Source: JAWXBG01 sp044375415
Lineage (GTDB): Bacteria > Bacteroidota > Bacteroidia > Flavobacteriales_D > Sanyastnellaceae
Direction of reading: 5' to 3'
NCBI GenBank assembly: GCA_044375415.1
Contig: JBILMS010000004.1
Location: 1 to 64,000 of the forward strand
Length of the DNA: 64,000 bases
Part shown: positions 18,811-26,667 of the stretch, piece by piece
Layout of the letters: each line of letters begins with the position of its first letter
Numbering within the stretch: position 1 is the first letter of the stretch
Program-made: the position numbers and the translations under genes
Notes under the pieces: model-generated
Seen by the model: the letters and a program-made list of their open reading frames with translations, nothing else
What the model was told of the DNA's origin: nothing
The model's database searches: none

Positions 18811-20295
18811 ATGAAAAGAATTTTACTCGTTTTTTCAGCTATTCTGATGTTGGGAAGCGTTTCTGTGAAGGCTCAATTGCCAAACGGAAGTTTCGCTCCT
18901 GATTTTACAGCTACCGACATTAATGGCGTTGAACACCATTTGTATGATTACCTCGCACAGGGTTATACTGTTGTTATAGATGTGAGCGCTACTTGGTGCG
19001 GACCATGTTGGTCTTATCACACGGGAGCCTACAATGGTACCGATGGAGAGGGTGCTCTTCACGTTCTTCACAACGAACATGGAGTTGCCAATGGCGGAAA
19101 CGTTATTGTAATCATGATCGAAGGTGATGGTAACACAAATACCGATTGCTTATATGGTGCGACTGATTGCAATAGCTCTACACAGGGCGATTGGGTTACA
19201 AATACACCATACCCAATCATCGACAATGCTGATATTGCAAACGCATATCAAATTGCTTATTTCCCTACTATTTACACCATCTGTCCAACAGGTATCGTAA
19301 CGGAGACTAGTCAAATTACTGCTGCTGATCACTATGCTTTTATCGAAGCAAGTACTTGTCAGAGCGTATACACTAACGATGGTATGTTGTTGAACTACTC
19401 CGGTACTGAAGGTACTTGTGATGATGCCGAAATCATCGTGGATCTGGTGAACATCGGTTCTGCTCCGCTTACATCAGCCAACATCGTGGTTACTGGCGTT
19501 ACTCCAATGATTGATTACGATTGGACAGGTAACCTCGGTCAATTTGAAATGACTACTCTCAATCTTGGAACCTCAACTGTTGTGGATGGAGCTGATGTTA
19601 TAATTACCATCACCGATGTCGACGATAATATTTTGAATAATGCTGTTATGCCAAATATTGGAGCAACTATTTCTACTACGCATATACATATCGATATGTT
19701 GACAGACGTTTATCCTGGCGATTACATCTGGACTATTTATGATGACAATGGAAACGATGTTGCTACAGGTGGTCCATACGGTGAATTCGATGTACAGTCG
19801 GATCCGGTGTTGGTTAGCGAAGATGTGTATCTTCCTGCTACCGGTTGTTACAACTTCGTTTTGGTGGATCAATTCGGAGATGGATTGTACGTGGATAGTT
19901 ACGTCAATGTTTATGGCGTAACAAGTGGTGGTGTAGCCATGGATAACATTTTGGAAATTGGCACTGAAGGTTTGGCTTTTGCTGAAATCACCGGTGCTGC
20001 TAAAGTAAACGAAGCAGTTAGTGTCATTGAAAACGAAATGGTTTCTGTACTTAATGCTTACCCAAATCCAACAGCCGATTTTTTGAATATCGAATATTCT
20101 GTAGTTGAATCAGGTGCCGTAAAACTTGAAGTGATCAATCTTCTTGGCGAAACCGTAATGGTTCAAAACCTAGGTACTCGCTCAACAGGTGCTAATGTAG
20201 ATCGTTTGGATATGTCGGCTTTGAATGCCGGTGTGTACATGATCAACCTTGTATCTAACGGAAACACTTCTTCTTTCAGAGTGACTGTTCAGTAA
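18811..20295 (+). CDS. Secreted thioredoxin-fold protein with T9SS C-terminal sorting domain
   Basis: A 494-residue protein in which a signal peptide (about 1-21) is followed by an AhpC/TSA- or TlpA-type thioredoxin domain (about 25-190). The motif is WCGPCW at residues 62-67. Beta-sandwich regions follow (about 195-390). A classic T9SS type A sorting domain forms the last 80 residues, starting with AYPNPTADFLNIEY and ending in NAGVYMINLVSNG and FRVTVQ. The protein is expected to cross the outer membrane through T9SS and to be released or anchored at the surface. An extracellular redox role is inferred from the intact CxxC. The gene stands alone between its own promoter and a strong terminator. 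Confidence 0.92.
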   Translation: MKRILLVFSAILMLGSVSVKAQLPNGSFAPDFTATDINGVEHHLYDYLAQGYTVVIDVSATWCGPCWSYHTGAYNGTDGEGALHVLHNEHGVANGGNVIVIMIEGDGNTNTDCLYGATDCNSSTQGDWVTNTPYPIIDNADIANAYQIAYFPTIYTICPTGIVTETSQITAADHYAFIEASTCQSVYTNDGMLLNYSGTEGTCDDAEIIVDLVNIGSAPLTSANIVVTGVTPMIDYDWTGNLGQFEMTTLNLGTSTVVDGADVIITITDVDDNILNNAVMPNIGATISTTHIHIDMLTDVYPGDYIWTIYDDNGNDVATGGPYGEFDVQSDPVLVSEDVYLPATGCYNFVLVDQFGDGLYVDSYVNVYGVTSGGVAMDNILEIGTEGLAFAEITGAAKVNEAVSVIENEMVSVLNAYPNPTADFLNIEYSVVESGAVKLEVINLLGETVMVQNLGTRSTGANVDRLDMSALNAGVYMINLVSNGNTSSFRVTVQ

Positions 20296-20317
20296 GAGAA
20301 CACGTTTTAATACGCAT

Positions 20318-20353
20318 AAAAAAACCGTCTTCGAAAGGAGGCGGTTTTTTTTT
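20318..20353 (+). terminator. Rho-independent terminator
   Basis: An 8-bp stem with two G-T pairs closes on a GAAA tetraloop. It is extended by an A-run paired with a T-run of nine and starts 22 bases after the stop codon at 20295. Confidence 0.9.
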
Positions 20354-20629
20354 GAATTATGAGTTATGAATTATGAATTATGAATTATGAATGGGGGTTT
20401 ACGTTCATGGAAGAGATTTTACTTGTGAAGTCGGATTCATAAGTCCCACGTATAAAATCCAACTGTGAGTGTTGACGAAACCGTCGGAAAGCCTCACCCC
20501 ATGTGAGTTCGGGGTTCGGAGAAAGAGAAACAGGATACACACGATCCGGTTTGTGCACGGGTTCAAGGGAGAAAGAGAAACAGGGTACACACGTTATGTC
20601 ACGGGTTCAAGATTGGTCTCCGAATAGGT

Positions 20630-20661
20630 CCTGCGCAGCGCGCATGCTGCGCGCACGCAGG
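20630..20661. repeat. GC-rich palindrome
   Basis: A 32-base imperfect palindrome with CCTGCG/CGCAGG outer arms and a GCGCGC-rich interior lies inside the composite repeat. It is followed by a GATGACGG segment that pairs with the inverse form near 20747-20757. Confidence 0.75.
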
Positions 20662-20687
20662 ATGACGGCATGGCTTTTAAAAAATGA

Positions 20688-20728
20688 GGGGGAGGAAAGG
20701 CGCCGCGCAGCGGCGCCTTTCCTCCCCC
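20688..20728. repeat. Perfect 19-bp inverted repeat with GCA loop
   Basis: The arms at 20688-20706 and 20710-20728 are exactly complementary and separated by GCA. The tip GCCGC-GCA-GCGGC is shared with the palindrome at 22503-22537. No T-run follows, so it is more like a repetitive extragenic palindrome than a terminator. Confidence 0.9.
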
Positions 20729-21261
20729 TACACACAAAACGAGCAAGTCACCCTGAGTGAATCGACCCGAGGTACGAGGGTCGATGAATCGAAGGGCTCT
20801 CCCTCGGGTTTATGTGAGGCCATCGAAGCAGAAGGCAATCAAAAACGTGAAAATGTACACTTCTCATTTTCAATCTAAATCCACAACTTGTCATTGGCAG
20901 CGATGAATCCTGAGGGACGAGGGATGAATAGTCGAATGATGAATGGGGAAACGAGAAAATTCAAAATTCAAAATGGAAGATGAAAAATGGAATTGCGTTG
21001 GATTAGTTGTTCAAATTCCGCATGAGGTGGTGCCCTCTTTAAAGTGAGATTATTACGCTTTAGTATTTCAGAGTAGTTGAACCCGACGACTAAACTCCGG
21101 GTATAGCGATAGAACGCGTGAGCTTACCATAGCCCCATTCATCATTCATCATTCATCATTTATAATTGACCAAATAGAAGCGAACTCCATTTAGCAGAAA
21201 CGAACTATTCATGGAACGCAAAGCCCCATTCATAATTCATCATTCATCATTCATAATTATC

Positions 21262-22401
21262 TCAAAGAGTGCCTCTCGACTCTTGCTCTCTTTCAATCGC
21301 TTCAAAAAGTGCTTTGAAATTTCCTTTTCCAAAACTCTTCGCTCCTTTGCGCTGAATGATTTCGAAAAACATGGTGGGACGATCAAGAACAGGTTTGGTG
21401 AAGATCTGCAGAAGGTATCCTTCATCATCGCGATCTATCAAAATACCGAGATCGCGAAGGGGGGCAAGGTCTTCATCAATTTTCCCCACGCGGTCTAAAA
21501 CCGTTTCGTAGTAGGTAGCCGGAACTGTCAAAAATTCTACACCACGTGCATTGAGTGCAGTCACAGTTTCAATGATATTATCGGTAGCTACAGCGATGTG
21601 TTGAACGCCGGCTCCGTTGTAAAAATCAATATACTCTTCGATCTGTGATTTTTTTCTTCCTTCTGCAGGTTCGTTGATTGGGAATTTGATGCGACCATTT
21701 CCGTTCGACATCACCTTACTCATGAGTGCAGTGTATTCAGTAGAAATATCTTTATCGTCGAAAGAAACAAGTTGTGCAAAGCCCATTACTTTGCCATAAA
21801 ACTCAACCCATTTGTTCATTTCATTCCATCCCACATTGCCCACCATGTGATCTACAAATTTTAATCCGATAGAAGTGGGTTTGTAGGCCGGATTCCAAGG
21901 GCGATAACCGGGCATAAATGTTCCGCGGTATTCTCCACGTTCGATGAAGTAGTGTAGCGTTTCTCCGTAAGTATGAATAGCAGAAATTACCACTTTGCCG
22001 TTTTCATCTACATGGGTAGTTGGCTCCATGTATGAGTCTCCACCTCGTTTGGTCGTTTCTTCCCAGCTTTTTGTGGCATCATCAACCCATAAAGCAATCA
22101 CTTTTACTCCATCGCCATGTTTGTTGATGTGCTCATTTATTTCTCCACCTGCACCTAATGGCGAGGTAAGTACCAAACGGATTCTATCTTGTTCTAATAC
22201 ATAAGATACACGATCGCGCATACCGGTCTCTAAACCCGCATAGGCGAGAGGCTGAAATCCCCATGCACTCATGTAGTAATGCGCGGCTTGTTTGGCGTTG
22301 CCTACATATAGTTCAACATAGTCTGTACCGAGCAAAGGCAGAAAATCTTCTGCGGTTGGAACTACTTTTTCAAGTTGTAGGGACGTGGTATCGGTACTCA
22401 T
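21262..22401 (-). CDS. hppD: 4-hydroxyphenylpyruvate dioxygenase
   Basis: Converts 4-hydroxyphenylpyruvate to homogentisate in tyrosine breakdown, using non-haem iron. Two vicinal-oxygen-chelate domains are visible. The iron ligands are in FVDHMVGNV (first His), GVQHIAVATDNI (second His) and MFFEIIQRKG (Glu) near the C-terminus, where the NPVF/F-type lid region GKGNFKALFEAIE follows. The open frame extends upstream to 22623, but that part runs through a palindromic repeat. ATG 22401, 16 bases past a -7 promoter motif, gives a standard 379-residue enzyme. It is divergent from hmgA, the next enzyme in the pathway. Confidence 0.96.
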   Translation of the reverse strand: MSTDTTSLQLEKVVPTAEDFLPLLGTDYVELYVGNAKQAAHYYMSAWGFQPLAYAGLETGMRDRVSYVLEQDRIRLVLTSPLGAGGEINEHINKHGDGVKVIALWVDDATKSWEETTKRGGDSYMEPTTHVDENGKVVISAIHTYGETLHYFIERGEYRGTFMPGYRPWNPAYKPTSIGLKFVDHMVGNVGWNEMNKWVEFYGKVMGFAQLVSFDDKDISTEYTALMSKVMSNGNGRIKFPINEPAEGRKKSQIEEYIDFYNGAGVQHIAVATDNIIETVTALNARGVEFLTVPATYYETVLDRVGKIDEDLAPLRDLGILIDRDDEGYLLQIFTKPVLDRPTMFFEIIQRKGAKSFGKGNFKALFEAIEREQESRGTL

Positions 22402-22423
22402 AATGTGACGGGTTTTGAGGGTG

Positions 22424-22431
22424 CAAAGGTA
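22424..22431 (-). promoter_or_regulatory. -7 promoter element of hppD
   Basis: TACCTTTG on the minus strand matches TAnnTTTG and lies 22 bases upstream of the chosen ATG at 22401, supporting that start over the upstream one at 22623. Confidence 0.65.
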
Positions 22432-22440
22432 GGGAAAAGT

Positions 22441-22610
22441 TGCCCTTCGACTCGCGCTCTTCGAGCTCTCGCTCAGGGTGACGGGCCGGTTGTGTTGAGA
22501 AAGGGCATACAGGGCCGCGCAGCGGCCCTGTATGCCCCCCCATACATACACGCGGAGCCCGTCACCCTGAGTGAGTATTACGACGAAGGAGTAATGCGAG
22601 TCGAAGGGCA
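22441..22610. repeat. 170-bp nested palindromic element
   Basis: The outer ends TGCCCTTCGACTCGC (22441-22455) and its complement (22596-22610) are inverted. Inside lie inverted CTCAGGGTGACGGGC arms (about 22473-22487 and 22557-22571). In the centre is a perfect 16-bp palindrome (22503-22518 with 22522-22537) around GCA. No open frame in it is credible. It sits between the hppD promoter and hmgA. Confidence 0.85.
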
Positions 22611-22661
22611 GCGCGAACGTCATTGGAAACGCACGTTGGGAAAGGGCAGTCGATGTAATTG

Positions 22662-22885
22662 TGAATTATGAGTTATGAATGATGAATTATGAATGGACGT
22701 TTATCTGAGACGTTTCTGCATCCAACTGTGTGCACCGTTCGCTTGCGAAATTCTTTCTTTGAGAATTTTCTTTTGTGTCCCTTTGCGCAAATTCTTTGTC
22801 TCTTTGTGGTAGAAAAGTCCTACACCTCAATCGAAGACCAATCGGAAAGAGATAGGTGGGGTATACGTCTTCGATATTGCTAGCT
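22662..22885. repeat. Heptamer units plus CTTTGTGG-type repeat upstream of hmgA
   Basis: Heptamer TTATGAA units (22662-22696) are followed by a block with TTCGCTTGCGAA, CTTTGCGCAAATTC and CTTTGTGGTAGAAAAG. The same series, diverged, is found at 51590-51845 before the ATP synthase genes, so it is a dispersed element. Confidence 0.7.
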
Positions 22886-22913
22886 CGGACTAGCGACGAG
22901 TTCAGATAATTTG

Positions 22914-22921
22914 TAGTTTTG
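22914..22921 (+). promoter_or_regulatory. -7 promoter element of hmgA
   Basis: TAGTTTTG matches TAnnTTTG. It ends 15 bases before ATG 22937, which implies a very short leader and rules out the in-frame TTG at 22919 as the main start. Confidence 0.6.
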
Positions 22922-22936
22922 CACAAAACCCCATCC

Positions 22937-24091
22937 ATGCCCATATACCATCAACTCGGCACGATTCCTCATAAACGTCATACGGTATTTGAAAAAGCTT
23001 CCGGAGGCATTCACTACGAACAACTTTTTGGAACAGAAGGATTTCACGGTATGTCCTCCTTGCTTTATCATGTTCATCGTCCGACCATGATCAAAAGCAT
23101 TGGTACACCTATCGATGTGAGCCCTGTTGCAGCAATGAATAAGAACATTACTCCGCTCATGTTGCAAGGTTGGAATGTGCCCGCACAAGATGATTTTTTG
23201 AAGAGCCGTGTTCACATGCTCTTTAACAATGATCTGAACATCACGCTAGCAGCTCCTCGCAAAAGTATGACCGATTATTTCTACAAAAATGCGGATGCCG
23301 ATGAATTGATTTTTGTACACAAAGGCAGTGGTACGCTCCGCACTTTTTTAGGAAATATTAAATTTGGATATGGCGATTATTTGGTGGTACCGCGAGGTAT
23401 GATTTACCAGATCAATTTTGATACGGAAGACAATCGTTTATTTATAGTCGAGTCTTTTTCACCCATACTCACTCCCAAGCGTTATCGGAACGATTTCGGA
23501 CAATTGCTCGAACATTCTCCTTTTTGTGAAAGGGATATGCGTCGCCCGACAGATCTCGAAACACACGACGAATTAGGTGAATTCACCATTCGCATACGAA
23601 AGGAAAACGTGTTTCACGATGTAGTGTATGCATCACATCCTTTTGATGTGGTCGGTTGGGATGGATACAATTATCCGTATGCGTTTTCTATTCACGACTT
23701 CGAACCGATCACCGGACGTGTGCATCAACCGCCACCCGTGCATCAGACTTTTGAAGCACACAACTATGTAGTATGCTCTTTCTGTCCGAGATTATATGAT
23801 TATCATCCCAAATCAATACCTGCTCCATATAACCATAGCAACATCGACAGCGATGAAGTTCTGTATTATGTCGATGGAGATTTTATGAGTCGCAATCATG
23901 TCGACAAAGGATTTATCTCGCTTCATCCGGGCGGAATTCCGCACGGACCACATCCGGGTGCATATGAAAGAAGCATTGGTCAGAAAGAAACCGGAGAACT
24001 CGCCGTAATGGTCGACACCTTCAAACCGTTAAAAGTCACTCAAGCGGCGTTGGATATAGAGGATGGGGGGTATAAGACGAGCTGGTTGTAG
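22937..24091 (+). CDS. hmgA: Homogentisate 1,2-dioxygenase
   Basis: Ring-opening step of tyrosine catabolism, homogentisate to maleylacetoacetate. The 384-residue cupin-type enzyme ends with the family's iron site: PYNHSNIDSDEVLYYVDGDF (His and Glu region), then HPGGIPHGPHPG with the late His ligands. The N-terminal half has the usual DADELIFVHKGSG cupin strand. The length is somewhat shorter than the 430-440 residues of proteobacterial and animal forms and fits the Bacteroidota type. The frame could begin at TTG 22919, but ATG 22937 is preferred because of the promoter position. Divergent hppD lies on the other side of a repeat-filled spacer. Confidence 0.95.
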   Translation: MPIYHQLGTIPHKRHTVFEKASGGIHYEQLFGTEGFHGMSSLLYHVHRPTMIKSIGTPIDVSPVAAMNKNITPLMLQGWNVPAQDDFLKSRVHMLFNNDLNITLAAPRKSMTDYFYKNADADELIFVHKGSGTLRTFLGNIKFGYGDYLVVPRGMIYQINFDTEDNRLFIVESFSPILTPKRYRNDFGQLLEHSPFCERDMRRPTDLETHDELGEFTIRIRKENVFHDVVYASHPFDVVGWDGYNYPYAFSIHDFEPITGRVHQPPPVHQTFEAHNYVVCSFCPRLYDYHPKSIPAPYNHSNIDSDEVLYYVDGDFMSRNHVDKGFISLHPGGIPHGPHPGAYERSIGQKETGELAVMVDTFKPLKVTQAALDIEDGGYKTSWL

Positions 24092-24263
24092 AATTATAAA
24101 TTATGAATGGTGAATTATGAATGCGTCCTCCTGAGCTTGTCGTATCCCTGAGTTTGCCGATGGGGGATGAATGCGTCCTCCTAGGTGACGAAAAATGAGG
24201 AGTCGAAGGATGAATGGGTCTTCGCGTTCCCTGCATTCATAATTTATAATTCATCATTCCTAA
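24092..24263. repeat. Repeat-filled spacer between hmgA and SPOR gene
   Basis: Heptamer units lie at 24090-24122 and 24232-24266. Between them are GCGTCCTCCTGAGCTTGTCG-type and GAGTCGAAGGATGAATG segments like those at 9416-9665. No gene or clear terminator is visible. Confidence 0.7.
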
Positions 24264-24803
24264 TTACTCCCCGAGTTTGGGCGGTTCTATATCATCCGGT
24301 ATAATGAACGCTCCGGGATAATTGCGTTTAATGTCTTTGAGGGCTGTCATGGCCTCCACAATGTTTCGAAAATCTCCCACGCGCACGGCATAATCCGGTG
24401 CATTTTGAATTTGATAAGATGGGAAGAGAATTCCTGATTTTTGATATTTCGCCCGCTCATCACGGCATTGAGCATAACTACCGAGAAATACTTGGACGCG
24501 GTATCCTTTAAGTTTTGATTTTCTGTGTTTGTGTTCTAGGGAATCAATTTTTGAATCAGCTTGAATAACAATCAAACCTTCTCCTTTAATGACAGTGTCG
24601 TTGTTGCTTTTAGTTTTTCCAGCACCATTGCCCGGACCTGCGATTTGAACATCCTCAGTCGAACTGTCCGGATTCGTAGTTTTCATTTTACCAAAGAGGT
24701 CTTTCAGTTTGGGATTTACAGAAGCAGTGTCTTTTTGCGCCGAAAGACTTTGACTTCCCATAATCATGAAAGCAAAAAGGAAGGTGTAAAGAAGATTTTT
24801 CAA
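24264..24803 (-). CDS. Exported SPOR-domain protein
   Basis: The C-terminal 75 residues read YRVQVFLGSYAQCRDERAKY and YAVRVGDFRNIVEAMTALKDI, a SPOR domain, which binds denuded peptidoglycan glycans at division sites. The start is a TTG at 24803, giving 179 residues with a signal peptide ending SLSAQ. An earlier in-frame TTG (24824) lies inside the -7 promoter motif and cannot be translated from that promoter. The middle (about 40-100) is low-complexity and rich in Ser, Thr, Lys and Asp. The gene stands alone. Confidence 0.85.
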   Translation of the reverse strand: MKNLLYTFLFAFMIMGSQSLSAQKDTASVNPKLKDLFGKMKTTNPDSSTEDVQIAGPGNGAGKTKSNNDTVIKGEGLIVIQADSKIDSLEHKHRKSKLKGYRVQVFLGSYAQCRDERAKYQKSGILFPSYQIQNAPDYAVRVGDFRNIVEAMTALKDIKRNYPGAFIIPDDIEPPKLGE

Positions 24804-24821
24804 TGTGGTAGATTGGGTATG

Positions 24822-24829
24822 CAAATCTA
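24822..24829 (-). promoter_or_regulatory. -7 promoter element of the SPOR gene
   Basis: TAGATTTG (minus strand) matches TAnnTTTG. It is 18 bases upstream of the chosen TTG start. Confidence 0.6.
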
Positions 24830-25187
24830 GGATAGCTTTTGAAGTCGTTACCGGAGAGAAAGAAGATTTTGACTATTTAGTTGTCAGGATCCCAATTCAA
24901 GGATTATTCCAAGTCTGAGCCTTCAACCCTCGAAACGATTTTTTTTACTCACAAAGTCCTTGTGGAAATCATTTTTTTTTCATCGAACATTCGCGAAACG
25001 CGGAGCCTAGACGGATATGCGACCTTGAGATACCTTAGCTATGTCACTGACATTTAGCATAGACCGTATTTTTTGACGGTCTCGTGACATTTGAATAGGG
25101 GTCAGGTTGGACCAAAGTCATTATTTAGAATCTTTTTAAATTACAAATAACACGATTACTCAAAAGATGTTAAAGTCTACCGTGATT
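24830..25187. other. Gene-free spacer upstream of the respiratory operon
   Basis: No gene was found. A 7-bp perfect hairpin, AGACCGT with ACGGTCT (25061-25067 and 25076-25082), has a T-rich loop. It is bracketed by two TGACATTT copies (about 25048 and 25087). These may be regulatory for the operon that starts at 25234. Confidence 0.5.
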
Positions 25188-25195
25188 TAAATTTG
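25188..25195 (+). promoter_or_regulatory. -7 promoter element of the act-cox operon
   Basis: TAAATTTG matches TAnnTTTG and lies 38 bases before ATG 25234. It is the only good match found in the spacer. Confidence 0.6.
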
Positions 25196-25233
25196 CCGGC
25201 GATCCAAAATTAGGATTGCTTAAAATTCCTGTA

Positions 25234-26637
25234 ATGAAGCGGCTTTCAGCAAGTTTACAACCAAAAAATCTTCTGGCGCTTTTCCTTGTTCTCTCAATTT
25301 CCCTATCCTCTCTGGCAAACATTTTCGAGGGTGGAAATGCGGATAACGGCAAAGCCTTGTTCAAGAGCAACTGCGCCAGCTGTCACTCTATCGATGGTAG
25401 CATCGTAGCAGCACCGAGCCTTAAAGGTATAGATTCCCGTTGGAAGGAGGGTGATGCTTTGCTAGTAAAATGGATTCAAAATCCTACGGCGGCAATAGCC
25501 ACGGGCAATCCCTATATCGCTTCCCTACTTGCACAGTACAAGGCAAGTTTTGGTGTGATGAATGCACAGGCAGTGAGCGAAACAGAGATTAAAGACATCA
25601 TGGCTTATGTGAAAGCCGGTGATGTGCTTCCCCCTGGAGGAACGACTGCTGTAGTAGACAACAAATGTGTTCCCTTCACAGAAGAGGAACTAGCCGGTGA
25701 GAAGAGTTCTGATAACGACAGTTTTATTTGGTTTGTAATTGTTGCTTTGATCCTTGGGATTATAGCTGTTTCAGCAACCAATATCAACAAGGCTCTTCGC
25801 AACGCGATCAAAGAAAACCAGGGCCAGGAAGTAGAAGGCGAAACATCTTATTTGGCTACTGCTAAAGCATGGATGTGGAAACACAAAGTTTTCGTTTCAT
25901 TTATCGGTCTTTTCATTTTCTGTTACATTGTAGTAGTAGGATACAAAGCCGGAATGGATGTAGGTGTGTATGAGAAATATCAACCGGAACAACCGATCGC
26001 TTTCTCTCATGCTATTCACGCTTGTCAAAACGAAGTTGACTGTCAATACTGCCACAGTTCGGCAGCAAAATCTAAACACGCAGGTATTCCCTCGGTCGAT
26101 GTTTGCATGAATTGTCACAAGGCAATTAAGAAGGGGGCTATATCCGGAACTACTGAAATTGCTAAGATTTACGCAGCAATCGGATTTGATCCGGCAACTT
26201 CAACGTATATAGAGAATTATGAGCAGAAGCCTATCGAATGGGTGAAAGTTCACAACCTACCTGATCACGTGTACTTCCCTCACGAAACACACGTGGCTAT
26301 AGCGGGTATCGATTGCAAACAGTGCCACGGCCCTGTTCAGCGTTACACTACCGGTCGTTTGGCTAGTATCGATGAAATTAACGCACAAAGCCTATCTGAT
26401 GTGCCAGGTTTGATCAAACTTACCAAGCAAACACTTACAATGGGCTGGTGTATTGAATGTCACGGTGCAGCTAAAATTGATGTGACCTCAGACAAGGCCA
26501 ATGCTTATTACCAAGAGATGCACGAGCGTTATAAGAAATCAGATTTAGGTCTGGATAAGCTCCGCGAAATTCTGGAAGACGGCGCCGTAACCGTAAAGGA
26601 AATGGGCGGCTGGGAATGTGGAAAATGTCATTACTAA
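25234..26637 (+). CDS. actA: Alternative complex III subunit ActA, multihaem cytochrome c with extra N-terminal monohaem domain
   Basis: Electron-carrying subunit of the quinol:cytochrome c oxidoreductase. Using ATG 25234 (467 residues) rather than TTG 25216, the protein has a signal/anchor segment (about 10-30). A class I cytochrome c domain follows with CASCH at 47-51. Two membrane helices lie near 160-180 and 222-240. A pentahaem domain has CQYCH 270, CMNCH 291, CKQCH 361, CIECH 406 and CGKCH 462. Six haem c sites are thus coded in one protein. ActA is known as the pentahaem subunit; the sixth, N-terminal site looks like a fused electron-transfer module. It is the first gene of the operon. 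Confidence 0.95.
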   Translation: MKRLSASLQPKNLLALFLVLSISLSSLANIFEGGNADNGKALFKSNCASCHSIDGSIVAAPSLKGIDSRWKEGDALLVKWIQNPTAAIATGNPYIASLLAQYKASFGVMNAQAVSETEIKDIMAYVKAGDVLPPGGTTAVVDNKCVPFTEEELAGEKSSDNDSFIWFVIVALILGIIAVSATNINKALRNAIKENQGQEVEGETSYLATAKAWMWKHKVFVSFIGLFIFCYIVVVGYKAGMDVGVYEKYQPEQPIAFSHAIHACQNEVDCQYCHSSAAKSKHAGIPSVDVCMNCHKAIKKGAISGTTEIAKIYAAIGFDPATSTYIENYEQKPIEWVKVHNLPDHVYFPHETHVAIAGIDCKQCHGPVQRYTTGRLASIDEINAQSLSDVPGLIKLTKQTLTMGWCIECHGAAKIDVTSDKANAYYQEMHERYKKSDLGLDKLREILEDGAVTVKEMGGWECGKCHY

Positions 26638-26667
26638 GAATTGTAGAACCCGACCTCGAACCATACC

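Larger units (their letters stand above)
20356..21260. repeat. 900-bp composite of intergenic repeats
   Basis: No gene was found in this long spacer. It holds in order: heptamer units (20356-20396); a second copy of the element found at 8446-8760, with its ATAAAATCCAAC edge at about 20451 and its GGAAAGCCTCACC edge at about 20486; two copies of a GAGAAAGAGAAACAG unit (about 20518 and 20571); two strong palindromes; the TTTTCAATCTAAATCCACAA edge (about 20865); a unique stretch at about 20985-21140; and heptamer units again at 21143-21172 and 21227-21260. Plus-strand open frames here are repeat products. Confidence 0.75.

Noticed and set aside
20503..20760. 85-codon open frame on the plus strand with partner frames at 20684-20878
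   Set aside because: It follows the palindromic and GAGAAAGAGAAACAG repeat units; the composition is that of the repeats and no domain is seen.
22402..22623. N-terminal extension of hppD by 74 codons
   Set aside because: It reads through the 170-bp palindromic element and the -7 promoter; the 379-residue form fits the family length.
25061..25082. Hairpin in the spacer before actA as a riboswitch or terminator
   Set aside because: The stem is only 7 bp, no T-run follows, and no riboswitch family pattern was seen; it is kept as a note in the spacer entry only.
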